A DNA stretch of 64,000 nucleotides, taken from Xylocopa sonorina (lineage: Eukaryota > Arthropoda > Insecta > Hymenoptera > Apidae). Positions 24,273 through 37,742 of this stretch are shown here, in pieces. Below the pieces are notes generated by a model. The model searched no databases. It was given only the letters and a program-made list of their open reading frames with translations, and was not told the DNA's origin. Position 1 is the stretch's first letter. Each line of letters begins with the position of its first letter. The stretch covers positions 1,175,001-1,239,000 of the forward strand of contig NW_027490150.1 in NCBI RefSeq assembly GCF_050948175.1, given 5' to 3'. A program made the translations under genes and the position numbers.

Positions 24273-27200
24273 TGTCGCATTTACATTCATTTGAATCGTA
24301 GACGAGGAATGTATAACACTTCGCAAATCATATTATATCTTACCATGAAACATAGAAATGAGATGCGATATCGCGTTCTAAAAAGCATTAGAACTCTATT
24401 GCTACGATACGTAGACATCTGCAGACGCTATTTCCTAGCAGGGAAGTGTCGCATTTACATTCATTTGAAGTGTAGACGAGGAATACACGACACTTCGCAA
24501 ATCATATTATATCTTACCATGAAACATAGAAATGAGATGCGATATCGCGTTTTAAGAAGCATTAGAAATCTATTGCTACGATACGTAGACATCTGCAAAC
24601 GCTATTTCCTAGCGAGGAAGTGTCGCATTCACACTCATTTGAAGTGTAGACGAGGAATACATGACACTTCGCAAATCTTATTATATCTTACCGTGATACA
24701 TAGAAATGAGATGCGATATCGCGTTTTAAGAAGCATTAGAACTCTATTGCTACGATACCTAGACATCTGCAGACGCTATTTCCTTGCAAGGAAGTGTCGC
24801 ATTTACATTCAGTTGAAGTGTAGACGAGGAATACATAGCACTCCGCAAATCATATTATATCTTACCATGAAACATAGAAATGAGATGCGATATCGCGTTT
24901 TAGGAATCATAAGAACTCTATTGCTACGATACGTAGACATCTGCAAACGCTATTTCCTTGCAAGGAACTGCCGCATTTACATTCATTTGAATCGTAGACG
25001 AGGAATGCATAACACTTCGCAAATCATATTATATCTTACCATGAAACATAGAAATGAGATGCGATATCGCGTTCTAAAAAGCATTAGAACTCTATTGCTA
25101 CGATACGTAGACATCTGCAGACGCTATTTCCTAGCAGGGAAGTGTCGCATTTACATTCATTTGATGTGTAGACGAGGAATACATGACACTTCGCAAATCA
25201 TATTATATCTTACCATGAAACATAGAAATGAGATGCGATATCGCGTTTTAAGAAGCATTAGAAATCTATTGCTACGATACGTAGACATCTGCAAACGCTA
25301 TTTCCTAGCGAGGAAGTGTCGCATTCACATTCATTTGAAGTGTAGACGAGGAATACATGACACTTCGCAAATCTTATTATATCTTACCGTGATACATAAA
25401 AATGAGATGCGATATCGCGTTTTAAGAAGCATTAGAACTCTATTGCTACGATACCTAGAAATCTGCAGACGCTATTTCCTTGCAAGGAAGTGTCGCATTT
25501 ACATTCAATTGAAGTGTAGACGAGGAATACACAGCACTTCGCAAATCATATTATATCTTACCATGAAACATAGAAATGAGATGCGATATCGCGTTTTAGG
25601 AATCATAAGAACTCTATTGCTACGATACGTAGACATCTGCAAACGCTATTTCCTTGCAAGGAACTGTCGCATTTACATTCATTTGAATCGTAGACGAGGA
25701 ATGCATAACACTTCGCAAATCATATTATATCTTACCATGAAACATAGAAATGAGATGCGATATCGCGTTCTAAAAAGCATTAGAACTCTATTGCTACGAT
25801 ACGTAGACATCTGCAGACGCTATTTCCTAGCAGGGAAGTGTCGCATTTACATTCATTTGATGTGTAGACGAGGAATACATGACACTTCGCAAATCATATT
25901 ATATCTTACCATGAAACATAGAAATGAGATGCGATATCGCGTTTTAAGAAGCATTAGAAATCTATTGCTACGATACGTAGACATCTGCAAACGCTATTTC
26001 CTAGCGAGGAAGTGTCGCATTCACATTCATTTGAAGTGTAGACGAGGAATACATGACACTTCGCAAATCTTATTATATCTTACCGTGATACATAAAAATG
26101 AGATGCGATATCGTGTTTTAAGAAGCATTAGAACTCTACTGCTACGATACCTAGAAATCTGCAGACGCTATTTCCTTGCAAGGAAGTGTCGCATTTACAT
26201 TCAATTGAAGTGTAGACGAGGAATACACAGCACTTCGCAAATCATATTATATCTTACCATGAAACATAGAAATGAGATGCGATATCGCGTTTTAGGAATC
26301 ATAAGAACTCTATTGCTACGATACGTAGACATCTGCAAACGCTATTTCCTTACAAGGAAGTGTCGCATTTACACGCATTTGAAGTGTAGACGAGGAATAC
26401 ATGACACTTCGCAAATCTTATTATATCTTACCGTGATACATAGAAATGAGATGCGATATCGCGTTTTAAGAAGCATTAGAACTCTATTGCTACGATACCT
26501 AGACATCTGCAGACGCTATTTCCTTGCAAGGAAGTGTCGCATTTACATTCAATTGAAGTGTAGACGAGGAATACATGACACTTCGCAAAGCATATTATAT
26601 CTTACCATGAAACATAGGAATGAGATGCGATATCGCGTTTTAAGAAGCATTAGATCTCTATTACTGCGATACCTAGACATCTGCAGACGCTATTTCCTAG
26701 CAAGGAAGTGTCGCATTTACATTCATTTGGAGTGTAGACGAGGAATACATGATACTTCGCAAATCATATTATACCTTACCATGAAACATAGAAATGAGAT
26801 GCGATATCGCGTTTTAAGAATCATAGGAACTCTATTGCTACGATACGTAGACATCTGCAAACGCTATTTCCTTGCAAGGGAGTGTCGCATTTACATTCAT
26901 TTGAATCGTAGACGAGAAATACATGACACTTCGCAAATCATATTATATCTTACCATGAAACATAGAAATGAGATGCGATATCGCGTTTTAAGAAGCATTA
27001 GATCTCTACTGCTACGATACGTAGACATCTTCAAACGCTATTTCCTAGCGAGGAAGTGTCGCATTTACATTCATTTGACGTGTAGACGAGGAATACATGA
27101 CACTTCGCAAATCTTATTATATCTTACCGTGATACATAGAAATGAGATGCGATATCGCGTTTTAAGAAGCATTAAAACTCTATTGCTACGATACCTAGAA

Positions 27201-30014
27201 ATCTGCAGACGCTATTTCCTTGCAAGGAAGTGTCGCATTTACATTCATTTGAAGTGTAGACGAGGAATACATAGCACTTCGCAAATCATAGTATATCTTA
27301 CCATGAAACATAGAAATGAGATGCGATATCGCGTTTTAAGAATCATAAGAACTCTATTGCTACGATACGTAGATATCTGCAAACGCTATTTCCTTGCAAG
27401 GAAGTGTCGCATTTACATTCATTTGAAGTGTAGACGAGTAATACATAACACTTCGCAAATCATATTATATTTTACCATGAAGCATAGGAATGAGGTGCGA
27501 TATCGCGTTTTAAGAAGCATTAGATCTCTATTGCTACGATACCAAGACATCTGCAGACGCTATTTCCTAGCAAGGAAGTGTCGCATTTACATTCATTTGA
27601 AGTGTAGACGAGGAATACATAACACTTCGCAAATCATAGTATATCTTACCATGAAACATAGAAATGAGATGCGATATCGCGTTTTAAGAATCATAAGAAC
27701 TCTATTGCTACGATACGTAGATATCTGCAAACGCTATTTCCTTGCAAGGAAGTGTCGCATTTACATTCATTTGAAGTGTAGACGAGTAATACATAACACT
27801 TCGCAAATCATATTATATTTTACCATGAAGCATAGGAATGAGGTGCGATATCGCGTTTTAAGAAGCATTAGATCTCTATTGCTACGATACCAAGACATCT
27901 GCAGACGCTATTTCCTAGCAAGGAAGTGTCGCATTTACATTCATTTGAAGTGTAGACGAGGAATACATAACACTTCGCAAATCATATTATATCTTACCAT
28001 GAAACATAGAAATGAGATGCGATATCGCGTTTTAAGAAGCATTAGAAATCTATTGCTACGATACGTAGACATCTGCAAACGCTATTTCCTAGCGAGGAAG
28101 TGTCGCATTCACATTCATTTGAAGTCTAGACGTGGAATACATTACACTTCGCAAATCATATTATATCTTACCGTGATACATATAAATGAGATGCGATATC
28201 GCGTTTTAAGAAGCATTAGAACTCTATTGCTACGATACCTAGACATCTGCAGACGCTATTTCCTTGCAAGGAAGTGTCGCATTTACATTCATTTGAAGTG
28301 TAGGCGAGGAATACATGACACTTCGCAAATCATATTATATCTTACCATGAAACATAGAAATGAGATGCGATATTGCGTTTTAAGAAGCATTAGAAATCTA
28401 TTGCTACGATACGTAGACATCTGCAAACGCTATTTCCTAGCGAGGAAGTGTCGCATTCACATTCATTTGAAGTGTAGACGAGGAATACATGACACGTCGC
28501 AAATCTTATTATATCTTACCATGAAACATAGAAATGAGATGCGATATCGCGTTTTAAAAAGCATTAGAACTCTATTGCTACGATACGTAGACATCTGCAG
28601 ACGCTATTTCCTAGCAAGGAAGTGTCGCATTTACATTCATTTGAAGTGTAGACGAGGGATACATGACACTTCGCAAATCATATTTTATCTTACCATGAAA
28701 CATAGAAATGGGATGCGATATCGCGTTTTAAGAATCATAAGAACTTTATTGCTACGATACGTAGACATCTGCAAACGCTATTTCCTTGCAAGGAAGTGTC
28801 GCATTTACATTCATTTGTATCGTAGACGAGGAATGTATAACACTTCGCAAATCATATTATATCTTATCATGAAACATAGAAATGAGATGCGATATCGCGT
28901 TTTAAGAAGCATTAGAACTCTATTACTACGATACCTAGACATCTGCAGACGCTATTTCCTTGCAAGGAAGTGTCGCATTTACATTCATTTGAATCCTAAA
29001 CGAGGAATACATGATACTTCGCAAATCATATTTTATCTTACCATGAAACATAGAAATGTGATGCGATATCGCGTTTTAAGAAGCATTAGAAATCTATTGC
29101 TACGATACGTAGACATCTGCAAACGCTATTTCCTAGCGAGGAAGTGTCGCATTCACATTCATTTGAAGTGTAGACGAGGAATACATAACACTTCGCAAAT
29201 CATATTATATCTTACCATGAAACATAGAAATGAGTTGCGATATCGCGTTTTAAAAAGCATTAGAACTCTATTGCTACGATACGTAGACATCTGCAGACGC
29301 TACTTCCTAGCTAGGAAGTGTCGCATTTACATTCATTTGAAGTGTAGACGCGGAATACATGACACTTCGCAAATCATATTTTATCTTACCATGAAACATA
29401 GAAATGAGATGCGATATCGCGTTTTAAGAATCATAGGAAATCTATTGCTACGATACGTAGACATCTGCAAACGCTATTTCCTTGCAAGGAAGCGTCGCAT
29501 TTACATTCATTTGAATCGTAGACGAGGAATGCATAACACTTCGCAAATCATATTATATCTTACCATGAAACATAGAAATGAGATGCGATATCGCGTTTTA
29601 ATAAGCGTTAGAACTCTATTGCTACGATACGTAGACATCTGCAGACGCTATTTCCTAGCAAGGAAGTGTCGCATTTACATTCATTTGAAGTATAGACGAG
29701 GAATACATGACACTTCGCAAATCATATTTTATCTTACCATGAAACATAGAAATGAGATGCGATATCGCGTTTTAAGAATCATAAGAAATCCATTGCTACG
29801 ATACGTAGACATCTGCAAGCGCTATTTCCTTGCAAGGAAGTGTCGCATTTACATTCACTTGAAGTGTAGACGAGGAATACACAACACTTCGCAAATCATA
29901 TTATACCTTACCATGAAACATAGAAATGAGATGCGATATCGCGTTTTAAGAAGCATTAGAAATCTATTGCTACGATACATAGACATCTGCAAACGCTATT
30001 TCCTTGCAAGGAAG
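24273..30014. repeat. 33-monomer higher-order repeat, copy 1 (5,742 bp)
   Basis: This copy is directly followed by a near-identical one at 30015-35756. The constant offset of 5,742 bp (33 x 174) is supported by GTATAAC (24311/30053), GACATCTTC (27024/32766) and CTTCGCAAAG (26581/32323). By eye I found only about ten single-base differences and no indel. Its left boundary is at ACTGTCGC (24272 is C; the matching base 30014 is G). Inside are three 696-bp tetramer units (starts at 24269, 24965 and 25661) and a two-monomer tandem duplication near 27283-27978. Confidence 0.9.
27283..27978. repeat. Two-monomer tandem duplication inside the 33-mer
   Basis: The dimer marked by AAATCATAGTATATC, GAGTAATACATAAC, TATTTTACCATGAAGC and GATACCAAGACATC is present twice, 348 bp apart (TCATAGTATATC near 27287 and 27635). 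The related blocks near 16840 and 19625 have it once. The second 33-mer copy also has it twice (near 33029 and 33377), so this expansion came before the 33-mer duplication. Confidence 0.85.
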
Positions 30015-33000
30015 TGTCGCATTTACATTCATTTGAATCGTAGACGAGGAATGTATAACACTTCGCAAATCATATTATATCTTACCATGAAACATAGAAA
30101 TGAGATGCGATATCGCGTTCTAAAAAGCATTAGAACTCTATTGCTACGATACGTAGACATCTGCAGACGCTATTTCCTAGCAGGGAAGTGTCGCATTTAC
30201 ATTCATTTGAAGTGTAGACGAGGAATACACGACACTTCGCAAATCATATTATATCTTACCATGAAACATAGAAATGAGATGCGATATCGCGTTTTAAGAA
30301 GCATTAGAAATCTATTGCTACGATACGTAGACATCTGCAAACGCTATTTCCTAGCGAGGAAGTGTCGCATTCACACTCATTTGAAGTGTAGACGAGGAAT
30401 ACATGACACTTCGCAAATCTTATTATATCTTACCGTGATACATAGAAATGAGATGCGATATCGCGTTTTAAGAAGCATTAGAGCTCTATTGCTACGATAC
30501 CTAGACATCTGCAGACGCTATTTCCTTGCAAGGAAGTGTCGCATTTACATTCAGTTGAAGTGTAGACGAGGAATACATAGCACTTCGCAAATCATATTAT
30601 ATCTTACCATGAAACATAGAAATGAGATGCGATATCGCGTTTTAGGAATCATAAGAACTCTATTGCTACGATACGTAGACATCTGCAAACGCTATTTCCT
30701 TGCAAGGAACTGCCGCATTTACATTCATTTGAATCGTAGACGAGGAATGCATAACACTTCGCAAATCATATTATATCTTACCATGAAACATAGAAATGAG
30801 ATGCGATATCGCGTTCTAAAAAGCATTAGAACTCTATTGCTACGATACGTAGACATCTGCAGACGCTATTTCCTAGCAGGGAAGTGTCGCATTTACATTC
30901 ATTTGATGTGTAGACGAGGAATACATGACACTTCGCAAATCATATTATATCTTACCATGAAACATAGAAATGAGATGCGATATCGCGTTTTAAGAAGCAT
31001 TAGAAATCTATTGCTACGATACGTAGACATCTGCAAACGCTATTTCCTAGCGAGGAAGTGTCGCATTCACATTCATTTGAAGTGTAGACGAGGAATACAT
31101 GACACTTCGCAAATCTTATTATATCTTACCGTGATACATAAAAATGAGATGCGATATCGCGTTTTAAGAAGCATTAGAACTCTATTGCTACGATACCTAG
31201 AAATCTGCAGACGCTATTTCCTTGCAAGGAAGTGTCGCATTTACATTCAATTGAAGTGTAGACGAGGAATACACAGCACTTCGCAAATCATATTATATCT
31301 TACCATGAAACATAGAAATGAGATGCGATATCGCGTTTTAGGAATCATAAAAACTCTATTGCTACGATACGTAGACATCTGCAAACGCTATTTCCTTGCA
31401 AGGAACTGTCGCATTTACATTCATTTGAATCGTAGACGAGGAATGCATAACACTTCGCAAATCATATTATATCTTACCATGAAACATAGAAATGAGATGC
31501 GATATCGCGTTCTAAAAAGCATTAGAACTCTATTGCTACGATACGTAGACATCTGCAGACGCTATTTCCTAGCAGGGAAGTGTCGCATTTACATTCATTT
31601 GATGTGTAGACGAGGAATACATGACACTTCGCAAATCATATTATATCTTACCATGAAACATAGAAATGAGATGCGATATCGCGTTTTAAGAAGCATTAGA
31701 AATCTATTGCTACGATACGTAGACATCTGCAAACGCTATTTCCTAGCGAGGAAGTGTCGCATTCACATTCATTTGAAGTGTAGACGAGGAATACATGACA
31801 CTTCGCAAATCTTATTATATCTTACCGTGATACATAAAAATGAGATGCGATATCGCGTTTTAAGAAGCATTAGAACTCTATTGCTACGATACCTAGAAAT
31901 CTGCAGACGCTATTCCCTTGCAAGGAAGTGTCGCATTTACATTCAATTGAAGTGTAGACGAGGAATACACAGCACTTCGCAAATCATATTATATCTTACC
32001 ATGAAACATAGAAATGAGATGCGATATCGCGTTTTAGGAATCATAAGAACTCTATTGCTACGATACGTAGACATCTGCAAACGCTATTTCCTTACAAGGA
32101 AGTGTCGCATTTACACGCATTTGAAGTGTAGACGAGGAATACATGACACTTCGCAAATCTTATTATATCTTACCGTGATACATAGAAATGAGATGCGATA
32201 TCGCGTTTTAAGAAGCATTAGAACTCTATTGCTACGATACCTAGACATCTGCAGACGCTATTTCCTTGCAAGGAAGTGTCGCATTTACATTCAATTGAAG
32301 TGTAGACGAGGAATACATGACACTTCGCAAAGCATATTATATCTTACCATGAAACATAGGAATGAGATGCGATATCGCGTTTTAAGAAGCATTAGATCTC
32401 TATTACTGCGATATCTAGACATCTGCAGACGCTATTTCCTAGCAAGGAAGTGTCGCATTTACATTCATTTGGAGTGTAGACGAGGAATACATGATACTTC
32501 GCAAATCATATTATACCTTACCATGAAACATAGAAATGAGATGCGATATCGCGTTTTAAGAATCATAGGAACTCTATTGCTACGATACGTAGACATCTGC
32601 AAACGCTATTTCCTTGCAAGGGAGTGTCGCATTTACATTCATTTGAATCGTAGACGAGAAATACATGACACTTCGCAAATCATATTATATCTTACCATGA
32701 AACATAGAAATGAGATGCGATATCGCGTTTTAAGAAGCATTAGATCTCTACTGCTACGATACGTAGACATCTTCAAACGCTATTTCCTAGCGAGGAAGTG
32801 TCGCATTTACATTCATTTGACGTGTAGACGAGGAATACATGACACTTCGCAAATCTTATTATATCTTACCGTGATACATAGAAATGAGATGCGATATCGC
32901 GTTTTAAGAAGCATTAAAACTCTATTGCTACGATACCTAGAAATCTGCAGACGCTATTTCCTTGCAAGGAAGTGTCGCATTTACATTCATTTGAAGTGTA

Positions 33001-35756
33001 GACGAGGAATACATAGCACTTCGCAAATCATAGTATATCTTACCATGAAACATAGAAATGAGATGCGATATCGCGTTTTAAGAATCATAAGAACTCTATT
33101 GCTACGATACGTAGATATCTGCAAACGCTATTTCCTTGCAAGGAAGTGTCGCATTTACATTCATTTGAAGTGTAGACGAGTAATACATAACACTTCGCAA
33201 ATCATATTATATTTTACCATGAAGCATAGGAATGAGGTGCGATATCGCGTTTTAAGAAGCATTAGATCTCTATTGCTACGATACCAAGACATCTGCAGAC
33301 GCTATTTCCTAGCAAGGAAGTGTCGCATTTACATTCATTTGAAGTGTAGACGAGGAATACATAACACTTCGCAAATCATAGTATATCTTACCATGAAACA
33401 TAGAAATGAGATGCGATATCGCGTTTTAAGAATCATAAGAACTCTATTGCTACGATACGTAGATATCTGCAAACGCTATTTCCTTGCAAGGAAGTGTCGC
33501 ATTTACATTCATTTGAAGTGTAGACGAGTAATACATAACACTTCGCAAATCATATTATATTTTACCATGAAGCATAGGAATGAGGTGCGATATCGCGTTT
33601 TAAGAAGCATTAGATCTCTATTGCTACGATACCAAGACATCTGCAGACGCTATTTCCTAGCAAGGAAGTGTCGCATTTACATTCATTTGAAGTGTAGACG
33701 AGGAATACATAACACTTCGCAAATCATATTATATCTTACCATGAAACATAGAAATGAGATGCGATATCGCGTTTTAAGAAGCATTAGAAATCTATTGCTA
33801 CGATACGTAGACATCTGCAAACGCTATTTCCTAGCGAGGAAGTGTCGCATTCACATTCATTTGAAGTCTAGACGTGGAATACATTACACTTCGCAAATCA
33901 TATTATATCTTACCGTGATACATATAAATGAGATGCGATATCGCGTTTTAAGAAGCATTAGAACTCTATTGCTACGATACCTAGACATCTGCAGACGCTA
34001 TTTCCTTGCAAGGAAGTGTCGCATTTACATTCATTTGAAGTGTAGGCGAGGAATACATGACACTTCGCAAATCATATTATATCTTACCATGAAACATAGA
34101 AATGAGATGCGATATTGCGTTTTAAGAAGCATTAGAAATCTATTGCTACGATACGTAGACATCTGCAAACGCTATTTCCTAGCGAGGAAGTGTCGCATTC
34201 ACATTCATTTGAAGTGTAGACGAGGAATACATGACACGTCGCAAATCTTATTATATCTTACCATGAAACATAGAAATGAGATGCGATATCGCGTTTTAAA
34301 AAGCATTAGAACTCTATTGCTACGATACGTAGACATCTGCAGACGCTATTTCCTAGCAAGGAAGTGTCGCATTTACATTCATTTGAAGTGTAGACGAGGG
34401 ATACATGACACTTCGCAAATCATATTTTATCTTACCATGAAACATAGAAATGGGATGCGATATCGCGTTTTAAGAATCATAAGAACTTTATTGCTACGAT
34501 ACGTAGACATCTGCAAACGCTATTTCCTTGCAAGGAAGTGTCGCATTTACATTCATTTGTATCGTAGACGAGGAATGTATAACACTTCGCAAATCATATT
34601 ATATCTTATCATGAAACATAGAAATGAGATGCGATATCGCGTTTTAAGAAGCATTAGAACTCTATTACTACGATACCTAGACATCTGCAGACGCTATTTC
34701 CTTGCAAGGAAGTGTCGCATTTACATTCATTTGAATCCTAAACGAGGAATACATGATACTTCGCAAATCATATTTTATCTTACCATGAAACATAGAAATG
34801 TGATGCGATATCGCGTTTTAAGAAGCATTAGAAATCTATTGCTACGATACGTAGACATCTGCAAACGCTATTTCCTAGCGAGGAAGTGTCGCATTCACAT
34901 TCATTTGAAGTGTAGACGAGGAATACATAACACTTCGCAAATCATATTATATCTTACCATGAAACATAGAAATGAGTTGCGATATCGCGTTTTAAAAAGC
35001 ATTAGAACTCTATTGCTACGATACGTAGACATCTGCAGACGCTACTTCCTAGCTAGGAAGTGTCGCATTTACATTCATTTGAAGTGTAGACGAGGAATAC
35101 ATGACACTTCGCAAATCATATTTTATCTTACCATGAAACATAGAAATGAGATGCGATATCGCGTTTTAAGAATCATAGGAAATCTATTGCTACGATACGT
35201 AGACATCTGCAAACGCTATTTCCTTGCAAGGAAGCGTCGCATTTACATTCATTTGAATCGTAGACGAGGAATGCATAACACTTCGCAAATCATATTATAT
35301 CTTACCATGAAACATAGAAATGAGATGCGATATCGCGTTTTAATAAGCATTAGAACTCTATTGCTACGATACGTAGACATCTGCAGACGCTATTTCCTAG
35401 CAAGGAAGTGTCGCATTTACATTCATTTGAAGTATAGACGAGGAATACATGACACTTCGCAAATCATATTTTATCTTACCATGAAACATAGAAATGAGAT
35501 GCGATATCGCGTTTTAAGAATCATAAGAAATCCATTGCTACGATACGTAGACATCTGCAAGCGCTATTTCCTTGCAAGGAAGTGTCGCATTTACATTCAC
35601 TTGAAGTGTAGACGAGGAATACACAACACTTCGCAAATCATATTATACCTTACCATGAAACATAGAAATGAGATGCGATATCGCGTTTTAAGAAGCATTA
35701 GAAATCTATTGCTACGATACATAGACATCTGCAAACGCTATTTCCTTGCAAGGAAG
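30015..35756. repeat. 33-monomer higher-order repeat, copy 2 (5,742 bp)
   Basis: Partner of 24273-30014. Differences seen include AGAGCTC at 30482, ATAAAAACTC at 31348, TATTCCCTTG at 31911, GATATCTAGAC at 32411, and AATACATGAC/GACGAGG at 35091 where copy 1 has GACGCGG. Copy 1 has private changes at 24842 (ACTCCGC) and near 26113 (TATCGTG). Past 35756 the copy continues with GAAGTGTAG, whereas the start of a unit has GAATCGTAG, so no third copy follows. Confidence 0.9.
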
Positions 35757-35999
35757 TGTCGCATTTACATTCATTTGAAGTGTAGACGAGGAATACATAA
35801 CACTTCGCAAATCATATTATATCTTACCATGAAAAATAGAAATGAGATGCGATATCGCGTTTTAAGAAGCATTAGAACTCTATTGCTACGATACGTAGAC
35901 ATCTGCAAACGCTATTTCCTTGCATGGAAGTGTCGCATTTACGTTCATTTGAATCGTAGACGAGGAATGCATAACACTTCGCAAATCATATTATATCTT

Positions 36000-37540
36000 A
36001 CCATGAAACATAGAAATGAGATGCGATATCGCGTTTTAAGAAGCATTTGAACTCTATTGCTTCGATACGTAGACATCTGCAAACGCTATTTCCTTGCAAG
36101 GGAGTGTCGCATTTACATTCATTTGAATCGTAGACGGGGAATGCATAACACTTCGCAATGAATATTATATCTTACCATGAAACATAGAAATGAGAAGCGA
36201 TATCGCGTTTTAAGAAGCATTAGAAATCTATTGCTACGATACGTAGACATCTGCAAACGCTATTTCCTAGCGAGGAAGTGTCGCATTCACATTCATTTGA
36301 AGCTTAGGCGAGGAATACATAACAATTCGCAAATCATATTATATCTTACCATGAAACATAGAAATGAGATGCAATATCGCGATTTCAGAATCATAAGAAC
36401 TCTATTGCTACTATACGCAGACATCTGCAAACGCCATTTCCTTGCAAGGAAGTGTCGCATTCACATTCATTTGAAGAGTAGACGAGGAATACATGACACT
36501 TCGCAAATCATATTATATCTTACCGTGATACATAGAAATGAGATGCGATATCGCGTTTTAAGAAGCATTAGAACTCTATTGCTACGACACCTAGACATCT
36601 GCAGACGCTATTTCCTTGCAAGGAAGTGTCGCATTTACATTCAACTGAAGTGTAGACGAGGAATACATAGCACTTCGCAAATCATATTATATCTTACCAT
36701 GAAACATAGAAATGAGATGCGATATCGCGTTTTAGGAATCAAAAGAACTCTATTGCTACGATACGTAGACATCTGCAAACGCTATTTCCTTGCAAGGAAC
36801 TGTCGCATTTACATTCATTTGAATCGTAGACGAGGAATGCATAACACTTCGCAAATCATATTATATCTTACCATGAAACATAGAAATGAGATGCGATATC
36901 GCGTTCTAAAAAGCATTAGAACTCTATTGCTACGATACGTAGACATCTGCAGACGCTATTTCCTAGCAGGGAAGTGTCGCATTTACATTCATTTGAAGTG
37001 TAGACGAGGAATACATGACACTTCGCAAATCATATTATATCTTACCATGAAACATAGAAATGAGATGCGATATCGCGTTTTAAGAAGCATTAGAAATCTA
37101 TTGCTACGATACGTAGACATCTGCAAACGCTAATTCCTAGCGAGGAAGTGTCGCATTCACATTCATTTGAAGTGTAGACGAGGAATGCATGACACTTCGC
37201 AAATCATATTATATCTTACCATGAAACATAGAAATGAGATGCGATATCGCGTTCTAAAAAGCATTAGAACTCTATTGCTACGATACGTAGACATCTGCAG
37301 ACGCTATTTCCTAGCAGGGAAGTGACGCATTTACATTCATTTGAAGTGTAGACGAGGAATACATGACACTTCGCAAATCATATTATATCTTACCATGAAA
37401 CATAGAAATGAGATGCGATATCGCGTTTTAAGAAGCATTAGAAATCTATTGCTACGATACGTAGACATCTGCAAACGCTATTTCCTAGCGAGGAAGTGTC
37501 GCATTCACATTCATTTGAAGTGTAGACGAGGAATACATGA
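36000..37540. repeat. 81/79-monomer-spaced duplicate, copy 2
   Basis: Partner of 21900-24000, lacking two monomers of it near 36684. Private changes include ACAATTCGC (36323), GCTAATTCC (37130), which puts TAA in the forward frame, and AAGTGACGC (37321), which puts TGA there. These breaks sit within an otherwise near-identical copy of an open segment and suggest no selection to keep the frame. Confidence 0.85.
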
Positions 37541-37742
37541 CACTTCGCAAACCATATTATATCTTACCATGAAACATAGGAATGAGATGCGATATCGCGT
37601 TTTAAGAAGCATTAGATCTCTATTGCTGCGATACCTAGACATCTGCAGACGCTATTTCCTAGCAAGGAAGTGTCGCATTTACATTCATTTGAAGTGTAGA
37701 CGAGGAATACATGATACTTCGCAAATCATATTATAGCTTAAC

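Larger units (their letters stand above)
22083..36050 (+). other. 4,655-codon open frame through the satellite; not called as a gene
   Basis: The frame stays open through about 80 consecutive monomers because the monomer is 58 codons and its consensus has no stop in this frame. It reads as a 58-residue repeat with motifs MKHRNEMRYR, LLLRYVDICKRYFLAR and SQIILYLT. It is very basic, about 15 Lys/Arg against 2 Asp/Glu per unit. No signal peptide, known domain, intron or non-repeat terminus is seen. Against coding: subtype-defining changes are mostly at codon positions 1-2 (V/L, K/R, T/N/S, D/N/S), and sister segments carry in-frame TGA or TAA (for example 36045, 37132 and 37325). The frame starts and stops at ordinary monomer variants. 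Other long frames of the same kind lie at 7544-9376, 15664-18240, 18447-21956 and 37743-41801. Confidence 0.85.

Noticed and set aside
24273..35756. The 33-mer pair as an assembly artefact
   Set aside because: The copies differ at scattered private positions, which a simple duplicated contig would not show. Raw reads would still be needed to exclude it completely.
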